Source: Artemia franciscana
Lineage: Eukaryota > Arthropoda > Branchiopoda > Anostraca > Artemiidae
Reading direction: 5' to 3'
Length of the DNA stretch: 64,000 bases
Assembly: GCF_032884065.1 (NCBI RefSeq)
Contig: NC_088880.1
Location: 33,792,008 to 33,856,007, forward strand
The position numbers and the translations under genes are program-made. The notes below the pieces were generated by a model. The model did not search any database. It was not told where the DNA came from and saw nothing but the letters and a program-made list of their open reading frames with translations. Below, piece after piece: positions 50,250 through 63,247 of the stretch (the stretch's first letter is position 1; each line of letters begins with the position of its first letter).

Positions 50250-51214
50250 AATTAAATAAAAAACAAGTGTTTTTGACTGAAAGTAAGGAGCGACATTAAA
50301 ACTTAAAACGAACAGAAATTACTCCGTATATGAAAGGGGCTGTCCCCTCCTCAACGCCCCACTCTTTACGCTAAAGTTTGACTCTTTCTCTCAACTCGAC
50401 TTTTTAAAACAGTAAATAACTTTAGTGTAAAGAGCGTGGCATTGAGGAGGGAACAGCCACTTTCATATACGGAGTAATTATAATAAATGCATGTTTGATT
50501 TTGGCTCTCTGCACATGAATAACTAAAACGAAATTTGTATATTAATTTATTTTTTTGGCTAAATGGCTTTCTCATAGTTTGGTCGGAAGATTCTGAGAAA
50601 AAAAAGAAGAAGGTTATTAGGCCTAGTTACCCTCAAATTTTTTGGTTACTTAAAAAGGCAAGTAGAACTTTTATTTTTTTACTAACGTTTTTATTAGTAA
50701 AAATACACGTAACTTACGAATTAACTTACGCAACGAACTTCTTTATTCGTATGTTTTTATTACGTATATGAGAGGGTTTGCCCCCTCATCAATACCTCGT
50801 TCTTTACACTAAAGCTTAAGTTTTGTCCCAATTCCTTAAGAATGACCCCTTGAATTACAAAGGCCGTAGAATAAATAGTTGAAATTAATAAAATTGCTTT
50901 AGCGTAAAGAGCGAGTTATTAGGAGGAGATGAACCCCTAATATGCATAATAATTTCTGATCGTTTTAAGTTTTGATGCAGATTCTTACCTTCAATTGAAA
51001 AGGGGTGTTTTCCCCATTTTCTAAAATAAGGCAAATTTTCACAGGGTCGTAACTTTTGATGGGTAAAACTGAACTTGATGGAACCTATATATTTAAAATC
51101 AACATTAAAATGTGATTCTTTTGATGTAACTATTGGTGTTTAAATTCCGTTTTTAGAGTTTCGGTTACAATTGAGCCGGGTCGCTCCTTACTACAATTCG
51201 TTACCACGAACTGT
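50250..51214 (-). repeat. R2 repeat, inverted, internally deleted copy
   Basis: Reads from 51214 (AACAGTTCGTGGTAACGAAT) through the R2 5' segment, then a junction into the first foldback module (about 50995-50765), the GTAACC/AAAAAT link and the terminal foldback (50480-50262), ending AACAAG...TTTTTATTTAAT. Both ends are present; about 0.7 kb of the middle is missing. It begins almost where the LINE fragment ends. Confidence 0.8.
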
Positions 51215-51224
51215 TTGATGTTAT

Positions 51225-52180
51225 GAGTGCAGCGATTAGTGCAACCTATTAAAAGGTGAATCACGGCCCGTAGTAACCGAATGTGACCAGGCAAATGGCA
51301 TTGGCATTTTTGAGCAAAATGGCATTTTCTGCCGTTTAATGCTGAAAATTATCAACTGTTTCTGATGATGATTAACAATTTCAGAGAATGGGAGTTCTAA
51401 GATAGTCAATTAATTTCTCATTGTTTAAAAACCTTTACAACAGGCTCTGAACTCCACATCTTGACAAACCCCAGTAAAGTGGCGTCTTCTACCGTTTTGT
51501 ACCACCAAACATCATTTTCTGCCCAGAGAGGATAAAAATGTAGAGGAATAGAAATTCTAAGAAATCCAGTCAATCTTTCACGGTCAAAACCCAAGGCAGA
51601 AGATTTTTAACCCTCCATTCCGAAATATGAGTGAAGGTTTTTTTCACTGAAACCCTATTATTGGGAACCCTGAAGGTTGAAAGCCTTGAACATAAGTAAG
51701 AGGAGTTTGAAAACGGATGACTAAAGGTATTCTAATGGATTAAATGCCGTATCAAACAGAACAAAGCAATGAAACGTGAAATGATGTAGCTCTATGAAAC
51801 GTGAAATGAATGTAGCTTTAATTGTTAGCCCTATATAATCAGTTAGACATAATTTTTTTTTCTGCCAGGGCTAGCGGGCTGCAACAAGATTGCAGAGAGA
51901 TGACTAATGGTTTCAGTATAAGCTAGTGCCTCTTGTAAATTTGGCTTACTAATTCCATTACAAAGTGTCATACAACACCTCTTGGTGCCATTTTCAGAAT
52001 GGAAAGGATCATAAGCATAACAAGGTTACTATTGCAGTCCCCATGGTTGAAAATTCTTATCTGAAGTCTTGTAATTCGCCTCTTGTACACTCCCTCTCCC
52101 CCTCTTATATTGTGAAAACTAAAGAAATTTACCTTAAGAAAAAACAACCAATGGATGAGTATCATTTGTTTTATTTTCTT
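51225..52180 (+). repeat. R4-related repeat, diverged
   Basis: Shares with R4 the order GTGCAGCGATTAGTGCAACC, AATCACGGCCCGTAGTAACC, CCAGGGCTAGCGGGCTGCAA, CAGAGAGATGACTAATGG and AATTCTTATC. Similarity is patchy and the middle differs. Confidence 0.5.
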
Positions 52181-52740
52181 CTTTCATAAAAATAACTGAA
52201 TGTCTTATGTAAAATTCTCAATAACACCAATTGATGAAAATATGCCCATTGGACTCCTTATTGATGTGACAAGGTGTCACATATACATCGTGCAAAAATT
52301 TAAGGAGTGTAAGAATTAAAACATATATTCTATGCTCTTTAACAAAAAAAAACATATTGTCTTCTTTAATTTCAAAGAAATTAACTTCCTTGAGTTAAAC
52401 AATACGTTTTTTAAGATTTCAAGAAATAAATAGCGAAGTAGAAACTTAAAAAGAACAAAAAAACTAATGCTTTACTGATTACCCAAGATAAATCGACAAA
52501 ACAAGGTTAAATAAACTTACTAGTTATTTTTTTTTTTTGATATATCAAGATATAGGCTATCTCATAACACATAACAAGTTTTGATTTAGTTCAGCTCTCT
52601 CTTCAATATTCTCTGAAAGACTCACTTGTTTTTCCTTCGTCTTATTGGAAAATGACATTCCAACATGAATACTTTTTCTAAGTGACATGTACTATGTGTA
52701 AGCAATGAACGAATAGCCAAACTTACAGGTTTTTACCTGA
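52181..52740. other. AT-rich DNA, nothing recognised
   Basis: No gene or matched repeat. Confidence 0.45.
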
Positions 52741-54830
<2,090 letters not shown>

Positions 54831-55204
54831 ATTATTATTGGGGTACAAGACTGACAGCTTCCTCGTTCAGTTATTAAGTAATTATAGTTCATTTTGAGTT
54901 TGAGTTGATATTAGTTTTATTTTTTGTAATTTATAAGTTATTATTAGTTTTATTTTTATTGTTTCTTTAAACTTTTAGTTGATTATTCATTGTAATGTCA
55001 ATTTTTATTTCTGCTTTATACATATTTTCACTTTTCACTTTTGTTAAGAAAAACTTGTTTTTGGTTTATTTAATAAATAAGAAAGATCAGGGCAATGTTG
55101 CTTCTACATTAAATTTAAATTTAAAAAACGATAACATTTACATCAAATTACATAAATATATATTAAATTACTACACAAAAAGCGAGCAAAGATTGAAATA
55201 AAAA
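54831..55204. other. AT-rich DNA, nothing recognised
   Basis: T-rich then A-rich; no gene or matched repeat. A 68-codon ORF at 54995-55201 has no recognisable feature. Confidence 0.45.
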
Positions 55205-55385
55205 AACAAAGTTTTTCCGTGGGAAGTAAAGAGTGAACTTGAAACTTAAAACGAACAATAATTTTTTACTTCACAGCCTATTTAACATATATCAATAAAA
55301 CTAGCGCAAATAAATCAACTGGTGATATTTTTCTATTTTTCTAGAATTACAGAAAACAAGCACTTTACTGAAAACACTAGCTAAG
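55205..55385 (+). repeat. R3 repeat
   Basis: Copy of the 32692 element: TTCCGTGGGAAGTAAAGAGTG through CATATATCAATAAAACTAGC to ACAGAAAACAAGCACTTTACTG. Confidence 0.75.
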
Positions 55386-55489
55386 TTCATGGTGTTTACA
55401 ATGGGCTCAGTTCAATGATTGGCTTTTGTTTTGGATCTGGAAAGGAAATTTCATGAATATTTTGTAGGCAAGTTCGAAAGGAAGCAATA

Positions 55490-56370
55490 TTGATCATAGT
55501 TGCAGCAGTAGCTGCTACCTAGAAAAGAGCGAACCACAGCCCATAGCAACTAAAAGTTAAGAATACGTTTTGGAGAAAAACTGCCTAGTGAAAAAAAAGT
55601 TGTGATCTGACACTAACTTAGGAATGATAACTCTTATTTGATTCGTCTTAAAAGTAAAAGTTTATTATGAAAAGAAATTTATGGTGATTTCACAAAAATC
55701 CTGAAACCCCTCAAAATGGCGTCAGATAAAAATGAAAAGTGTACCATTGGAATCAGCATGGTCGAAAACCTTGTAAAGGGAAATTACAATTCCCCTCCTT
55801 GAACAACAAGGAAAATCATTTTTTTTTTTTTGAGGAGGCCTAAACGGCTACCAGAACATCACAGAGAGATGCTTAATAGATCAATCAGAAGCTATTTTCA
55901 TATCTACGTGCTTTTTTATAAGTTACGCCATCTTCAAGTGCTCTATGACCTTAAAATGGCACTTTTTGTTCAATTTCTAAACGGGTGGGGCTAGCGGGCT
56001 ACAAAAACATTGTTGATAGATTTCTTGTAGCTCATATAAAAGATATTGCTCTTATCTAAGTTTTCTGCATAAAATACACCATCTGAAAATCCCAAATGGC
56101 ACTATTGGTGCCAGTGGAGAAGCTGGGCCTAGTGGGCATCCACAACTTCCTAGAGAAAGGTTTAATGGCTCATTTGAAATTTATTGCTTATATCTTCTTT
56201 TTTTTATCAGTTCTACCATCCATAAGTGCCATATAGCACTAAAAACGGCACTTTGGTACCACTTTTTAAGTGGAAAAGCTTGGAAGTATAAAACGGTACC
56301 ATTGTAATAATTATGGTCCAAAACCCTTAACTAGAGATTTACAAGAAACCCTTCCGTATACTCCCCTTCT
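55490..56370 (+). repeat. R4 repeat, copy 2
   Basis: Colinear with 23371-24440: ATAGTTGCAGCAGTAGCTGC, AACCACAGCCCATAGCAACT, TGCCTAGTGAAAAAA, CTCAAAATGGCGTCAGAT, GGGGCTAGCGGGCTACAAAA, TAGCTCATATAAAAGATA and GGTCCAAAACCCTTAACTAG. It lacks the R2-like insertion of copy 1. Confidence 0.75.
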
Positions 56371-56776
56371 CAGCCACCTTAGTACGTTTCAATAGTCCGG
56401 TGGGAGAATTCACTATGAACTCTTTAACGCGGCGAGCCGACGTTGGGGCTTGCAAAATGATTCCTGAAATATCGAATGTTCTTAAGAGGAAGAAATTCCT
56501 TGAAGAACAAATAATTGAATCTCAAAATTCCAAATGATTATTTCTTGACGTACCCCCTCCCTTCCTCCTGTTTTCAAAAGTTGAGCTTCACCAAATATGG
56601 TTTAATGCTCTCACTCTCTGTAATAGAAGCTTTTATTAACTCAATTACAAATGCATTTGCTGATCAAGGTTCAATAAAATACCTCTCCATAGTTTTTGAG
56701 AAAAGGCTTTGAGTTACACAACTTGGTCCTACAAGAGCAAATAGGTTGGATTCAATCTTCAGCCGCCGTAGTGAAA
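56371..56776. other. AT-rich DNA, nothing recognised
   Basis: No gene supported; a 65-codon ORF at 56515 has no recognisable feature. Confidence 0.4.
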
Positions 56777-56777
56777 T

Positions 56778-58456
56778 AGTTCGTGGTAACGAACTGTAGT
56801 AAGGAGTGACCCGGCTCAATGGTAATCAAAACTCAAAAAAATGGAATTTTGATACCAATAGCTACATCAAAAGAATCTCATTTTAATGCTGATTTTAAAT
56901 ATATAAGTTTCGTCAAGTTTAGTCTTACCCATCAAAAGTTACGAGCGTGAGAAAAATTTGCCTTATTTTAGAAAATAGCGGGAAACACCCCGTAAAGGTA
57001 TAGAATCTTAACGAAAATCACACCATCAGATTCAGCATATCAGAGAACCCTATTGTAGAAGTTTCAAGCCCCTATCTGCAAAAATGTGGAATTTTCTATT
57101 TTTGCCAGAAGGCAGATCACGGATGCGTGTTTATTTGTTTTTTTTCCCCAGGGGTGATTGTATCGACCCAGTGGTCCTAGAATGTTGCGAGAGGGCTCAT
57201 TCTAACGGAAATGAAAAGTTATAGTGCCTTTTTAAGTGACCAAAAAATTGGAGGGCAATTAGGCCCTCTCCCAAGCTAATTATTTTCCCAAAGTCAACGG
57301 ATCAAAATTCTCAGATGGCCATTTTATTCAGTGTAGTCGAAAAACCTTATAACTATGTCTTTGGGGACGACTAAGTCCCCCACAGTCCCCGTGGGAGGGG
57401 CTTCAAGTTACAAACTTTGACCAGTGCTTACATATAGTAATAGTTATTGGAAAGTGTACAGACGTTTTCAGGGGGATTTTTTGTTTGGGGAGGAGTTGAG
57501 AAGACGGGGATATGTTGGGGGAACTTTCCATCGATGAATTTGTCATGGGGGAAGAAAAATTCCAAGAAGGGAGCGCAAGATTCTCAAGCGTTATTAAAAA
57601 AAAAAAACAATGAAAAAATGAATATGAAAATGTTTTTCAACTGGAAGTAAGGAGCAGCACTAAAACTTAAAACGAATAGAAATTATTACGCATATGAGGG
57701 GCTCACCTCCTCCTAATACCTTGCTCTTTACGCTAAAGTATTTTTAGTAATTTCAACTATTTATTCTACGGCTTTTGTGATTGAGGGGTCATTCTAAATG
57801 AATTGTGACAAAATTTAAGCTTTAGTGTAAAGAGCGAGGACTGACGAGGGGGTGAACCCCCTCATATATGTAATAAGACATGAGGATACAAAAGTTCGTT
57901 ACGTAAACTAATTTATAAGTTACGTATATCTTTTACTAATAAAAACATTCATAAAAAATTAAAAGTTCTAGTTGCCTTTTTAATTAACCAAAAACTCGGA
58001 GGGCAACTAGGCTTCCTCTCCCGCTCCTTTTTTCTCAAAATCATTCGGTCAAAACTATGAGAAAGCCATTTAGCCAAAAAAATAAATATGCAAATTTCGT
58101 TTTAATTATTCCTCTGCGGAGAGTCAAAATAAAAGCATGCGTCGATTCAAAACGTTCAGAAAATAAATAAAAAAACAAGCTTTTTAACTGAAAGTAGGGA
58201 GCGACATTAAAACATAAAACGAACATAAATTACTTCGTTTATGAAAGAGGCTGCTTTCTCATCAACGCCCCGCTCTTTACGCTAAAGTTTTTTACTGTTT
58301 TAAAAAGAAGAGTTGAGAGAAAAAGTCAAACTTTAGCGTAAAGAGCGGAGCGTTGATGAGGAAGCAGCCCTTTTCATATACGAAGTAATTTCTGTTCGTT
58401 TTAAGTTTTAATGTTGCTCCTTACTTTCAATTAAAAAAACGTGTTTTTTATTAAAT
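56778..58456 (+). mobile_element. R2: near-complete 1.68-kb repeat element, class unknown
   Basis: The left end is a palindrome (AGTTCG-TGGTAA-CGAACT) followed by GTAGTAAGGAGTGACCCGG. The right end reads GTTGCTCCTTACTTTCAATT, then AAACGTGTTTTTTATTAAAT. AGTAAGGAGYGAC near the left end and GTYGCTCCTTACT near the right are short inverted repeats. Inside are two foldback modules (about 57640-57870 and 58170-58450). There is no ORF long enough for a transposase, so it would be non-autonomous. Eight or more other copies or fragments occur in this window. I could not assign it to a class. Confidence 0.65.
58170..58450. repeat. Terminal foldback module of R2
   Basis: Arms of about 115 bp (AACTGAAAGTAGGGAGCGAC ... 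CTCTTTACGCTAAAG and CTTTAGCGTAAAGAG ... TTGCTCCTTACTTTCAATT) flank a short loop. It matches 34492-34770. Confidence 0.85.
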
Positions 58457-58760
58457 TCAGTTACTAGCACGTTAGACTTGGAATCAGAATGCCAAGGGTT
58501 CAGTTCCTTAATCCTAGCATTTTTACATCAATCATGGTTTTGTGTCTTATATATGATTTTTTTTTAGCTAATTCACTATTTCTGTAATTTTTTTGTGAAT
58601 TGTGAAATGTTCCATACACAATTTTTGGAACAAATTACACCCTGGACCCCAGCCCCTTGCCAGTTAGGGGTTGGAGAAATGCAGGTATATGGTTTTGGAA
58701 CGCCTCAAAGTTGTATCTTCAAAGAAGGATTACTTGTTGTTATATTTATATATTCATATA
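58457..58760 (+). mobile_element. tRNA-headed retroposon, internally deleted copy 3
   Basis: The head (GTTACTAGCACGTTAGACTTGG, AATCAGAATGCCAAGGGTTC and AGTTCC) has a good B-box match. The tail shares CCCCAGCCCCTTGCCAGTTA, GGGGTTGGAGAAATGCAGG and GGTTTTGGAACGCCTCAAAG with copies 1 and 2. The central part is missing. It begins exactly at the R2 right end. Confidence 0.6.
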
Positions 58761-59307
58761 ATTTCCTTTTTTACTATTTAATAGACAGAATAAAACTATT
58801 TGCAGTGTATATAGAGAAATCGTAGCACTAAGAACCTATTAGAATTTATTTTCTTCTGTTATACTTTTCTGGTTGTCAGGCTTCTTTCCAACTTTTTCTT
58901 GTTTGTTGCTTCTTTCCCACCTGTATGTCTAATGTTTTTGGTGTTTATCAAGGGGGAGGGGGGAGATGTTTAGTAAAATAAGTTAGACGCACTAAAATTT
59001 TGCTTAGTTTTAGAAAACCTGAAAAACCTTCTGTAGAAAAAAAGTTACTCTTTCCCAACTGTCGAGGTTGTCCACCTTCAAAGATCGTGTACACCATTTT
59101 CTAGCATGAATTTCTCGGCATTAAGTGAAAAACGATCAGAAATTAAATAGACTTTTTTCAGCTTAAAGTAAAGAGCGTAAATAAAGCTTAAAATGAACAG
59201 AAATTATTGCGTACATGACGGTGCTGCCCCTCAAAAAATAAAAAAGATTATTGCAGCGCTGCTTCTGCATTAAATTTAAATTAAAAACGGGCAGAAATTA
59301 ATTTAAA
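58761..59307. other. AT-rich DNA with R2/R3 scraps
   Basis: A scrap of foldback arm (TTAAAGTAAAGAGCGTAAAT) lies at about 59162-59220. Nothing else is recognised. Confidence 0.4.
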
Positions 59308-59486
59308 AAAAAACAAACTTTTTTGAGAGAAATAAAGAGCGAAGTTGAAACTTGACACGAACAAAAGTTATTGCTTCACAGTCTATCTAACACATATCAA
59401 TGAAGCTAGCACAAATAAACCAAATAATCATATTTCACAATGTTTGTAGGATTATAGAAAACTAGCGCTTTACTACAAATAAAAAA
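59308..59486 (+). repeat. R3 repeat
   Basis: GAGAGAAATAAAGAGCGAAG through CTAACACATATCAATGAAGC to GATTATAGAAAACTAGCGC, matching 32692 and 55205. Confidence 0.75.
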
Positions 59487-59629
59487 CAATATAGGAGTTT
59501 GGCTACAATAAAAGTAGACCAAATAAGGCCACTTTTTACACTATACAAATAAAGCGTTATTTTAGTAATACTAAAGTATATTTCTTACAATTTAAGATTG
59601 TTTATTAATTACCTTCGAAACTATCAAAC

Positions 59630-59840
59630 AGTTCGTGGTAACGAGCTGATCGCTCTTTACGCTGATGTTTTTTACTGTTTTAAGGGGTAGAGTTAAGAGA
59701 ATAGAGTCAAACTTTAACATAAAGAAAGGGGCGTTGAAGAGGACAAGCCCCTTTCATATACGGAGTAATTTCTGTTCGTTTTGAGTTTTAATGTCGCTCC
59801 TTACTTTCATTTAAAAAAAACTTGTTTTTTTTATTTAATA
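59630..59840 (+). mobile_element. R2 mini-derivative, ~210 bp, both ends present
   Basis: The R2 left-end sequence (AGTTCGTGGTAACGAGCTG) is joined within about 20 bp to the inner part of the terminal foldback (CTCTTTACGCTGATG...TTTTTACTGTTTTAAGG) and continues to the R2 right end (CTTGTTTTTTTTATTTAAT). This MITE-sized form could be a transposition-competent short version or just a deletion product. Confidence 0.65.
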
Positions 59841-60270
59841 GCTGGTGAGACCAAAATGTTACCTGGTAAGTCGATTTATTTTTTTTTTGTATGCTGTTTA
59901 GTGACTTTGCGGTTATTAAAGAAGTATTTATTTTTATGCTTATGTTTTTACAATAATTTTAACTGTGTAATAAAAGTTACTGATATCACAGCTGGTGTAA
60001 GACTATAAAAAGCTTTATTGATTAGTTTGTTGTTGTTGTCAGGCTACGTACTCACTTATAACTAGTAAATCAACATTCTTGAATTTATACTGGGTCTCTG
60101 TGTTTTCAGTAAAGGCTAGTCTTCTATAGTCCTAGAAACATAGGGAAATATGATTATTTGGTTTATTTGTACTAGCTTTATTGATATGTGTTAGATAGAC
60201 TGTAAAGTAATCATTCTTCTTCGTTTTAAGTTTCAACTTCGCTCTTTACTTCCCTCAAAAAACTCTTGGA
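59841..60270 (+). repeat. Direct duplication unit 1 (contains inverted R3)
   Basis: GCTGGTGAGACCAAAATGTTAC, TTGTATGCTGTTTAGTGACTTT, TGTAAGACTATAAAAAGC, GATTAGTTTGTTGTTG and GGCTACGTA are repeated in order at 60400-60820. The right part (60108-60268) is an R3 copy in reverse. Confidence 0.75.
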
Positions 60271-60399
60271 TGAATAGTATTAAGACTAGAGGCTCACTTT
60301 AGAATTGTACCACAACTTGAAATTCTTCGTTTTATAGAGAGAAATAGATGGATTTCCAGAGTTCAAGTTGTGATCGATATGTTCTTCATTTCGAGTAAT

Positions 60400-60820
60400 A
60401 CTAGGTGAGACCAAGATGTTACCTGATAAATCAATTCATTATTTTGTATGCTGTTTAATGACTTTAAACTCATTATTTTTAAGCCTAAATTTTGAGAATA
60501 TACTGAGAGTATACTGAAAGTTACATATATTACAACTCCTGTAAGACTATGAAAAGCACATAGATTAGTTTGTTGTTGTGAAGCTACGTAATTACTTTTT
60601 TTTCCTAAATCAATATTCTTGTTTTTTATACTTGACTTTTGTGCTTTTAGTTAAATGCTGATTTTCTGTAATTACCAACATCAGGAAATATCAGCAGTTG
60701 ATTTATTTGCGCTAGTTTTATTAATATATGTTGAATAGGCTGTTAAGTAATAATTTTTGTCCGTTTTAAGTTTCAACTTCGCTCTTTACTTCCCTTGGAA
60801 TTTTTTTTTTTAAATTTATT
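60400..60820 (+). repeat. Direct duplication unit 2 (contains inverted R3)
   Basis: Same order as unit 1, about 560 bp downstream: CTAGGTGAGACCAAGATGTTAC, TTGTATGCTGTTTAATGACTTT, TGTAAGACTATGAAAAGC, then R3 in reverse at 60640-60812. Confidence 0.75.
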
Positions 60821-61710
60821 ACTATAGAGAGCATCTGTCTACTCTGCTACCATAGGGTATGAAGTTCTTTGAGAATTATAATTGCATCGCAAAAGCTAAC
60901 GACATCTTGACCAATAAAAGACTACGAAGAGACTTAGTCTTCTACTTTCTGCGGGGCACTTATGGAATTTTCTTCTCTTAAGTGAATATTTTTTTTGTAT
61001 TTTTTTGGGCGGGCAGGAGGTCAGTTTTGTGTTTTGATTGCTTTTAAAATTCTACAGATATTGAGGAATATCACAATTCAGTGTACGCAAGCCTTTCAGG
61101 GAAGTCTTACACCATTTGTGCCGCAATAATTTTGTTCGTCTAAAGTTCAACAGAAGGCAACACTAGGCAAATTCCTTAAAAAGAATACTGCACTTTTGAG
61201 ATGGTCCCCTTTGTCAAAAGCACAAAAGAGGTCGTCATGGAGAGGCACCTTTGTTTCCTTGTGTGCCAGTCGGCGTAGGAAGACCTAAGTCTAAGTAAGT
61301 CTAAGTAAACTTCAACTTCGCTCTTTACCTCCGTAAAACAAAAAAAAAAAAAAAACTAAAAGCTTGCTTAAAAAAAGAAAAATATGCCTTTCTCGAAATT
61401 TTTAAACTTTTCTTAAACCTAAAAAGAAAAAAATGCAAGGCAAAGTCAAAAACACAGTACGATCGACGGATAAACCTGAATGTCAGTGATGGAATAACTG
61501 TAAAACGGTCGTCTTGTGGCGTAACATTACAGTCGTAGGACTGTAAAAAAGGTGACTTAAAAACTTGTCTTAAAATAGCTTTTAAGTAGCCCGTAAGTTT
61601 AAATGGGCCCGGCCTTAAATTTAATATAAAAAGAAAGAGTAATAATAATAATAATAAACATAATTTTCGGCTCCTTAAGAAGCCCCCTCCCTATAAATGT
61701 ACTACTTCTG
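60821..61710. other. Intergenic DNA, nothing recognised
   Basis: No gene. A fragment TTCAACTTCGCTCTTTACCTCC at 61310-61332 is an R3 end. (AAT)5 lies at about 61639-61655. Confidence 0.45.
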
Positions 61711-61711
61711 C

Positions 61712-62040
61712 TACTAACAACTCACTGTAGCACCAAGTCCCCTAAGGTCAACACAGCTATACACGCTTCTCATCTATCACAACTTATTCAAAGCCTCCCT
61801 CTTTATATCCTCCTAAGAAATTTCCATTTCCCTTAAATCTTTCCTTGTGACATCCTCCCACCCTTTCGGGGATGACCTGTTTCACATTGGGCCCTACACA
61901 GCTACCCGACAAGGACATCTGTGGGCAATCTATCATCTGCAAAACGTGTCCCAGCCTAGTAAACGACTCAGCATTTGAACTAGCCTCTAAATAGAGGTCT
62001 CCGTAAATAAGTTTCAACGCACACTCCTGTTTACTCCACT
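61712..62040 (-). pseudogene. Non-LTR retrotransposon ORF2 C-terminal fragment, decayed
   Basis: On the minus strand RLGHVLQM, GSCVGPNVKQVIPERVGG and further frames carrying KDLREMEIS- and VDLRGLGATVSC-like codons follow the same layout as 49775-50235, but with several frameshifts. The closing WRxxxxCVDLRGLGATV-type tail near 61720-61780 confirms the family. Older than the 49775 fragment. Confidence 0.68.
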
Positions 62041-62605
62041 CTTCTCGTTTTATTTTTCTTACCCTGAATTTTTTTTATTTTAGTTCTTAATTGGGGAAAC
62101 CCAAGCATCTAATTCAGAAGCAAAACAAAAAAAAAAACTAACGGCCATTGGAACAATTTGGTCATGACAGATACGAATTTAAAAAAAGAATTTGAAATTT
62201 CAGTTTGATATTTGATACTCTCAAGTTCAAGTTTGCGTTTGTTAAGTTGGATTCTAGACACTTCGTGATACTATTAACATAATTAAGAGTCCGATGGCCC
62301 AGTAATGACAAAGCCGATTATCTTTAAGAAAAGTGAGATTCCAGCGAGCAATAGATAAGAGCCAAGATTGGGCTTTGAATTATTTTTAATATGAAAAGTA
62401 AACAGACATGTTAAGGGGATGGGGTTGGCAAGTCGGCTTGTTTGAAAATATGCTCACCTAAATGTTTTAGGATCTATTCAGTTTTTCTTTAACATTTTAA
62501 CTTGCATCAAGCTTTAATAAGGTCACTTGCATAAAACCGCATGCCACATTCAGATATTAGGGTCAAGCACTTTTGTGCAATTGACCATGGGAAGAAACCT
62601 GACAG
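62041..62605. other. Intergenic AT-rich DNA
   Basis: No gene or repeat recognised. Confidence 0.4.
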
Positions 62606-62614
62606 CCTAGAACT

Positions 62615-62765
62615 GTGACAAGAAGATTCTTTTTATGCAAATATTGTTATATTAAGTTTTTTCATAAAAAAAGCTCTAGAGTTAGGTAATTGATTTTTTT
62701 CAAAAAAAAACTCCAAGAAAATAGCTTTGATAGCAATATTTGCATAAAAAGAATCAGCTTTTTAT
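62615..62765. repeat. ~150-bp foldback
   Basis: GATTCTTTTTATGCAAATATTG near 62625 is mirrored by CAATATTTGCATAAAAAGAATC ending near 62756. Inner TTTTTTCATAAAAAAAG and TTTTTTTCAAAAAAAAA regions add weak pairing. Confidence 0.8.
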
Positions 62766-63247
62766 CGTGATTCTGAATATTAAAAATTCCTTAAGCTTAA
62801 ACGTACAGACCTAAAACTATGGGCCTGAAAAGATGTTTCTTATTTTCGAAGAGTGGGTAAAACACCCCTGAAAGGGCGAGTGATTTTGATTAAAATTATA
62901 CCGTTATTTTTCCATCAGATTCATATTATTTTCGGAAAGAATGGTTTTGGATGCCTGATTATTAAATTGTTCCAGGAGTAATCGTCTGAAACTAAGAATC
63001 CTAGGAAAATGGGTGTGGCTCACTGGAATAGAAAATTAAAATTTGTATTGCTCTATTAAGCATCGATTGGATTGTGCTATAGAAAGTGCCATTTTCTATT
63101 TTTTGCACAAAATAATAGTTCGTCTCAAATAGGGCTAAATTGCTATCGAGAGAATTCTGAAGTAGCCAATCGATTTGAACTATCGAAAAAATTGTATCAT
63201 TAGCTTATCAGTTTCAGAGGCAGTAATGCGTATGATGGCATATCAAG
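62766..63247. other. Intergenic AT-rich DNA
   Basis: No gene or repeat recognised. Confidence 0.4.
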
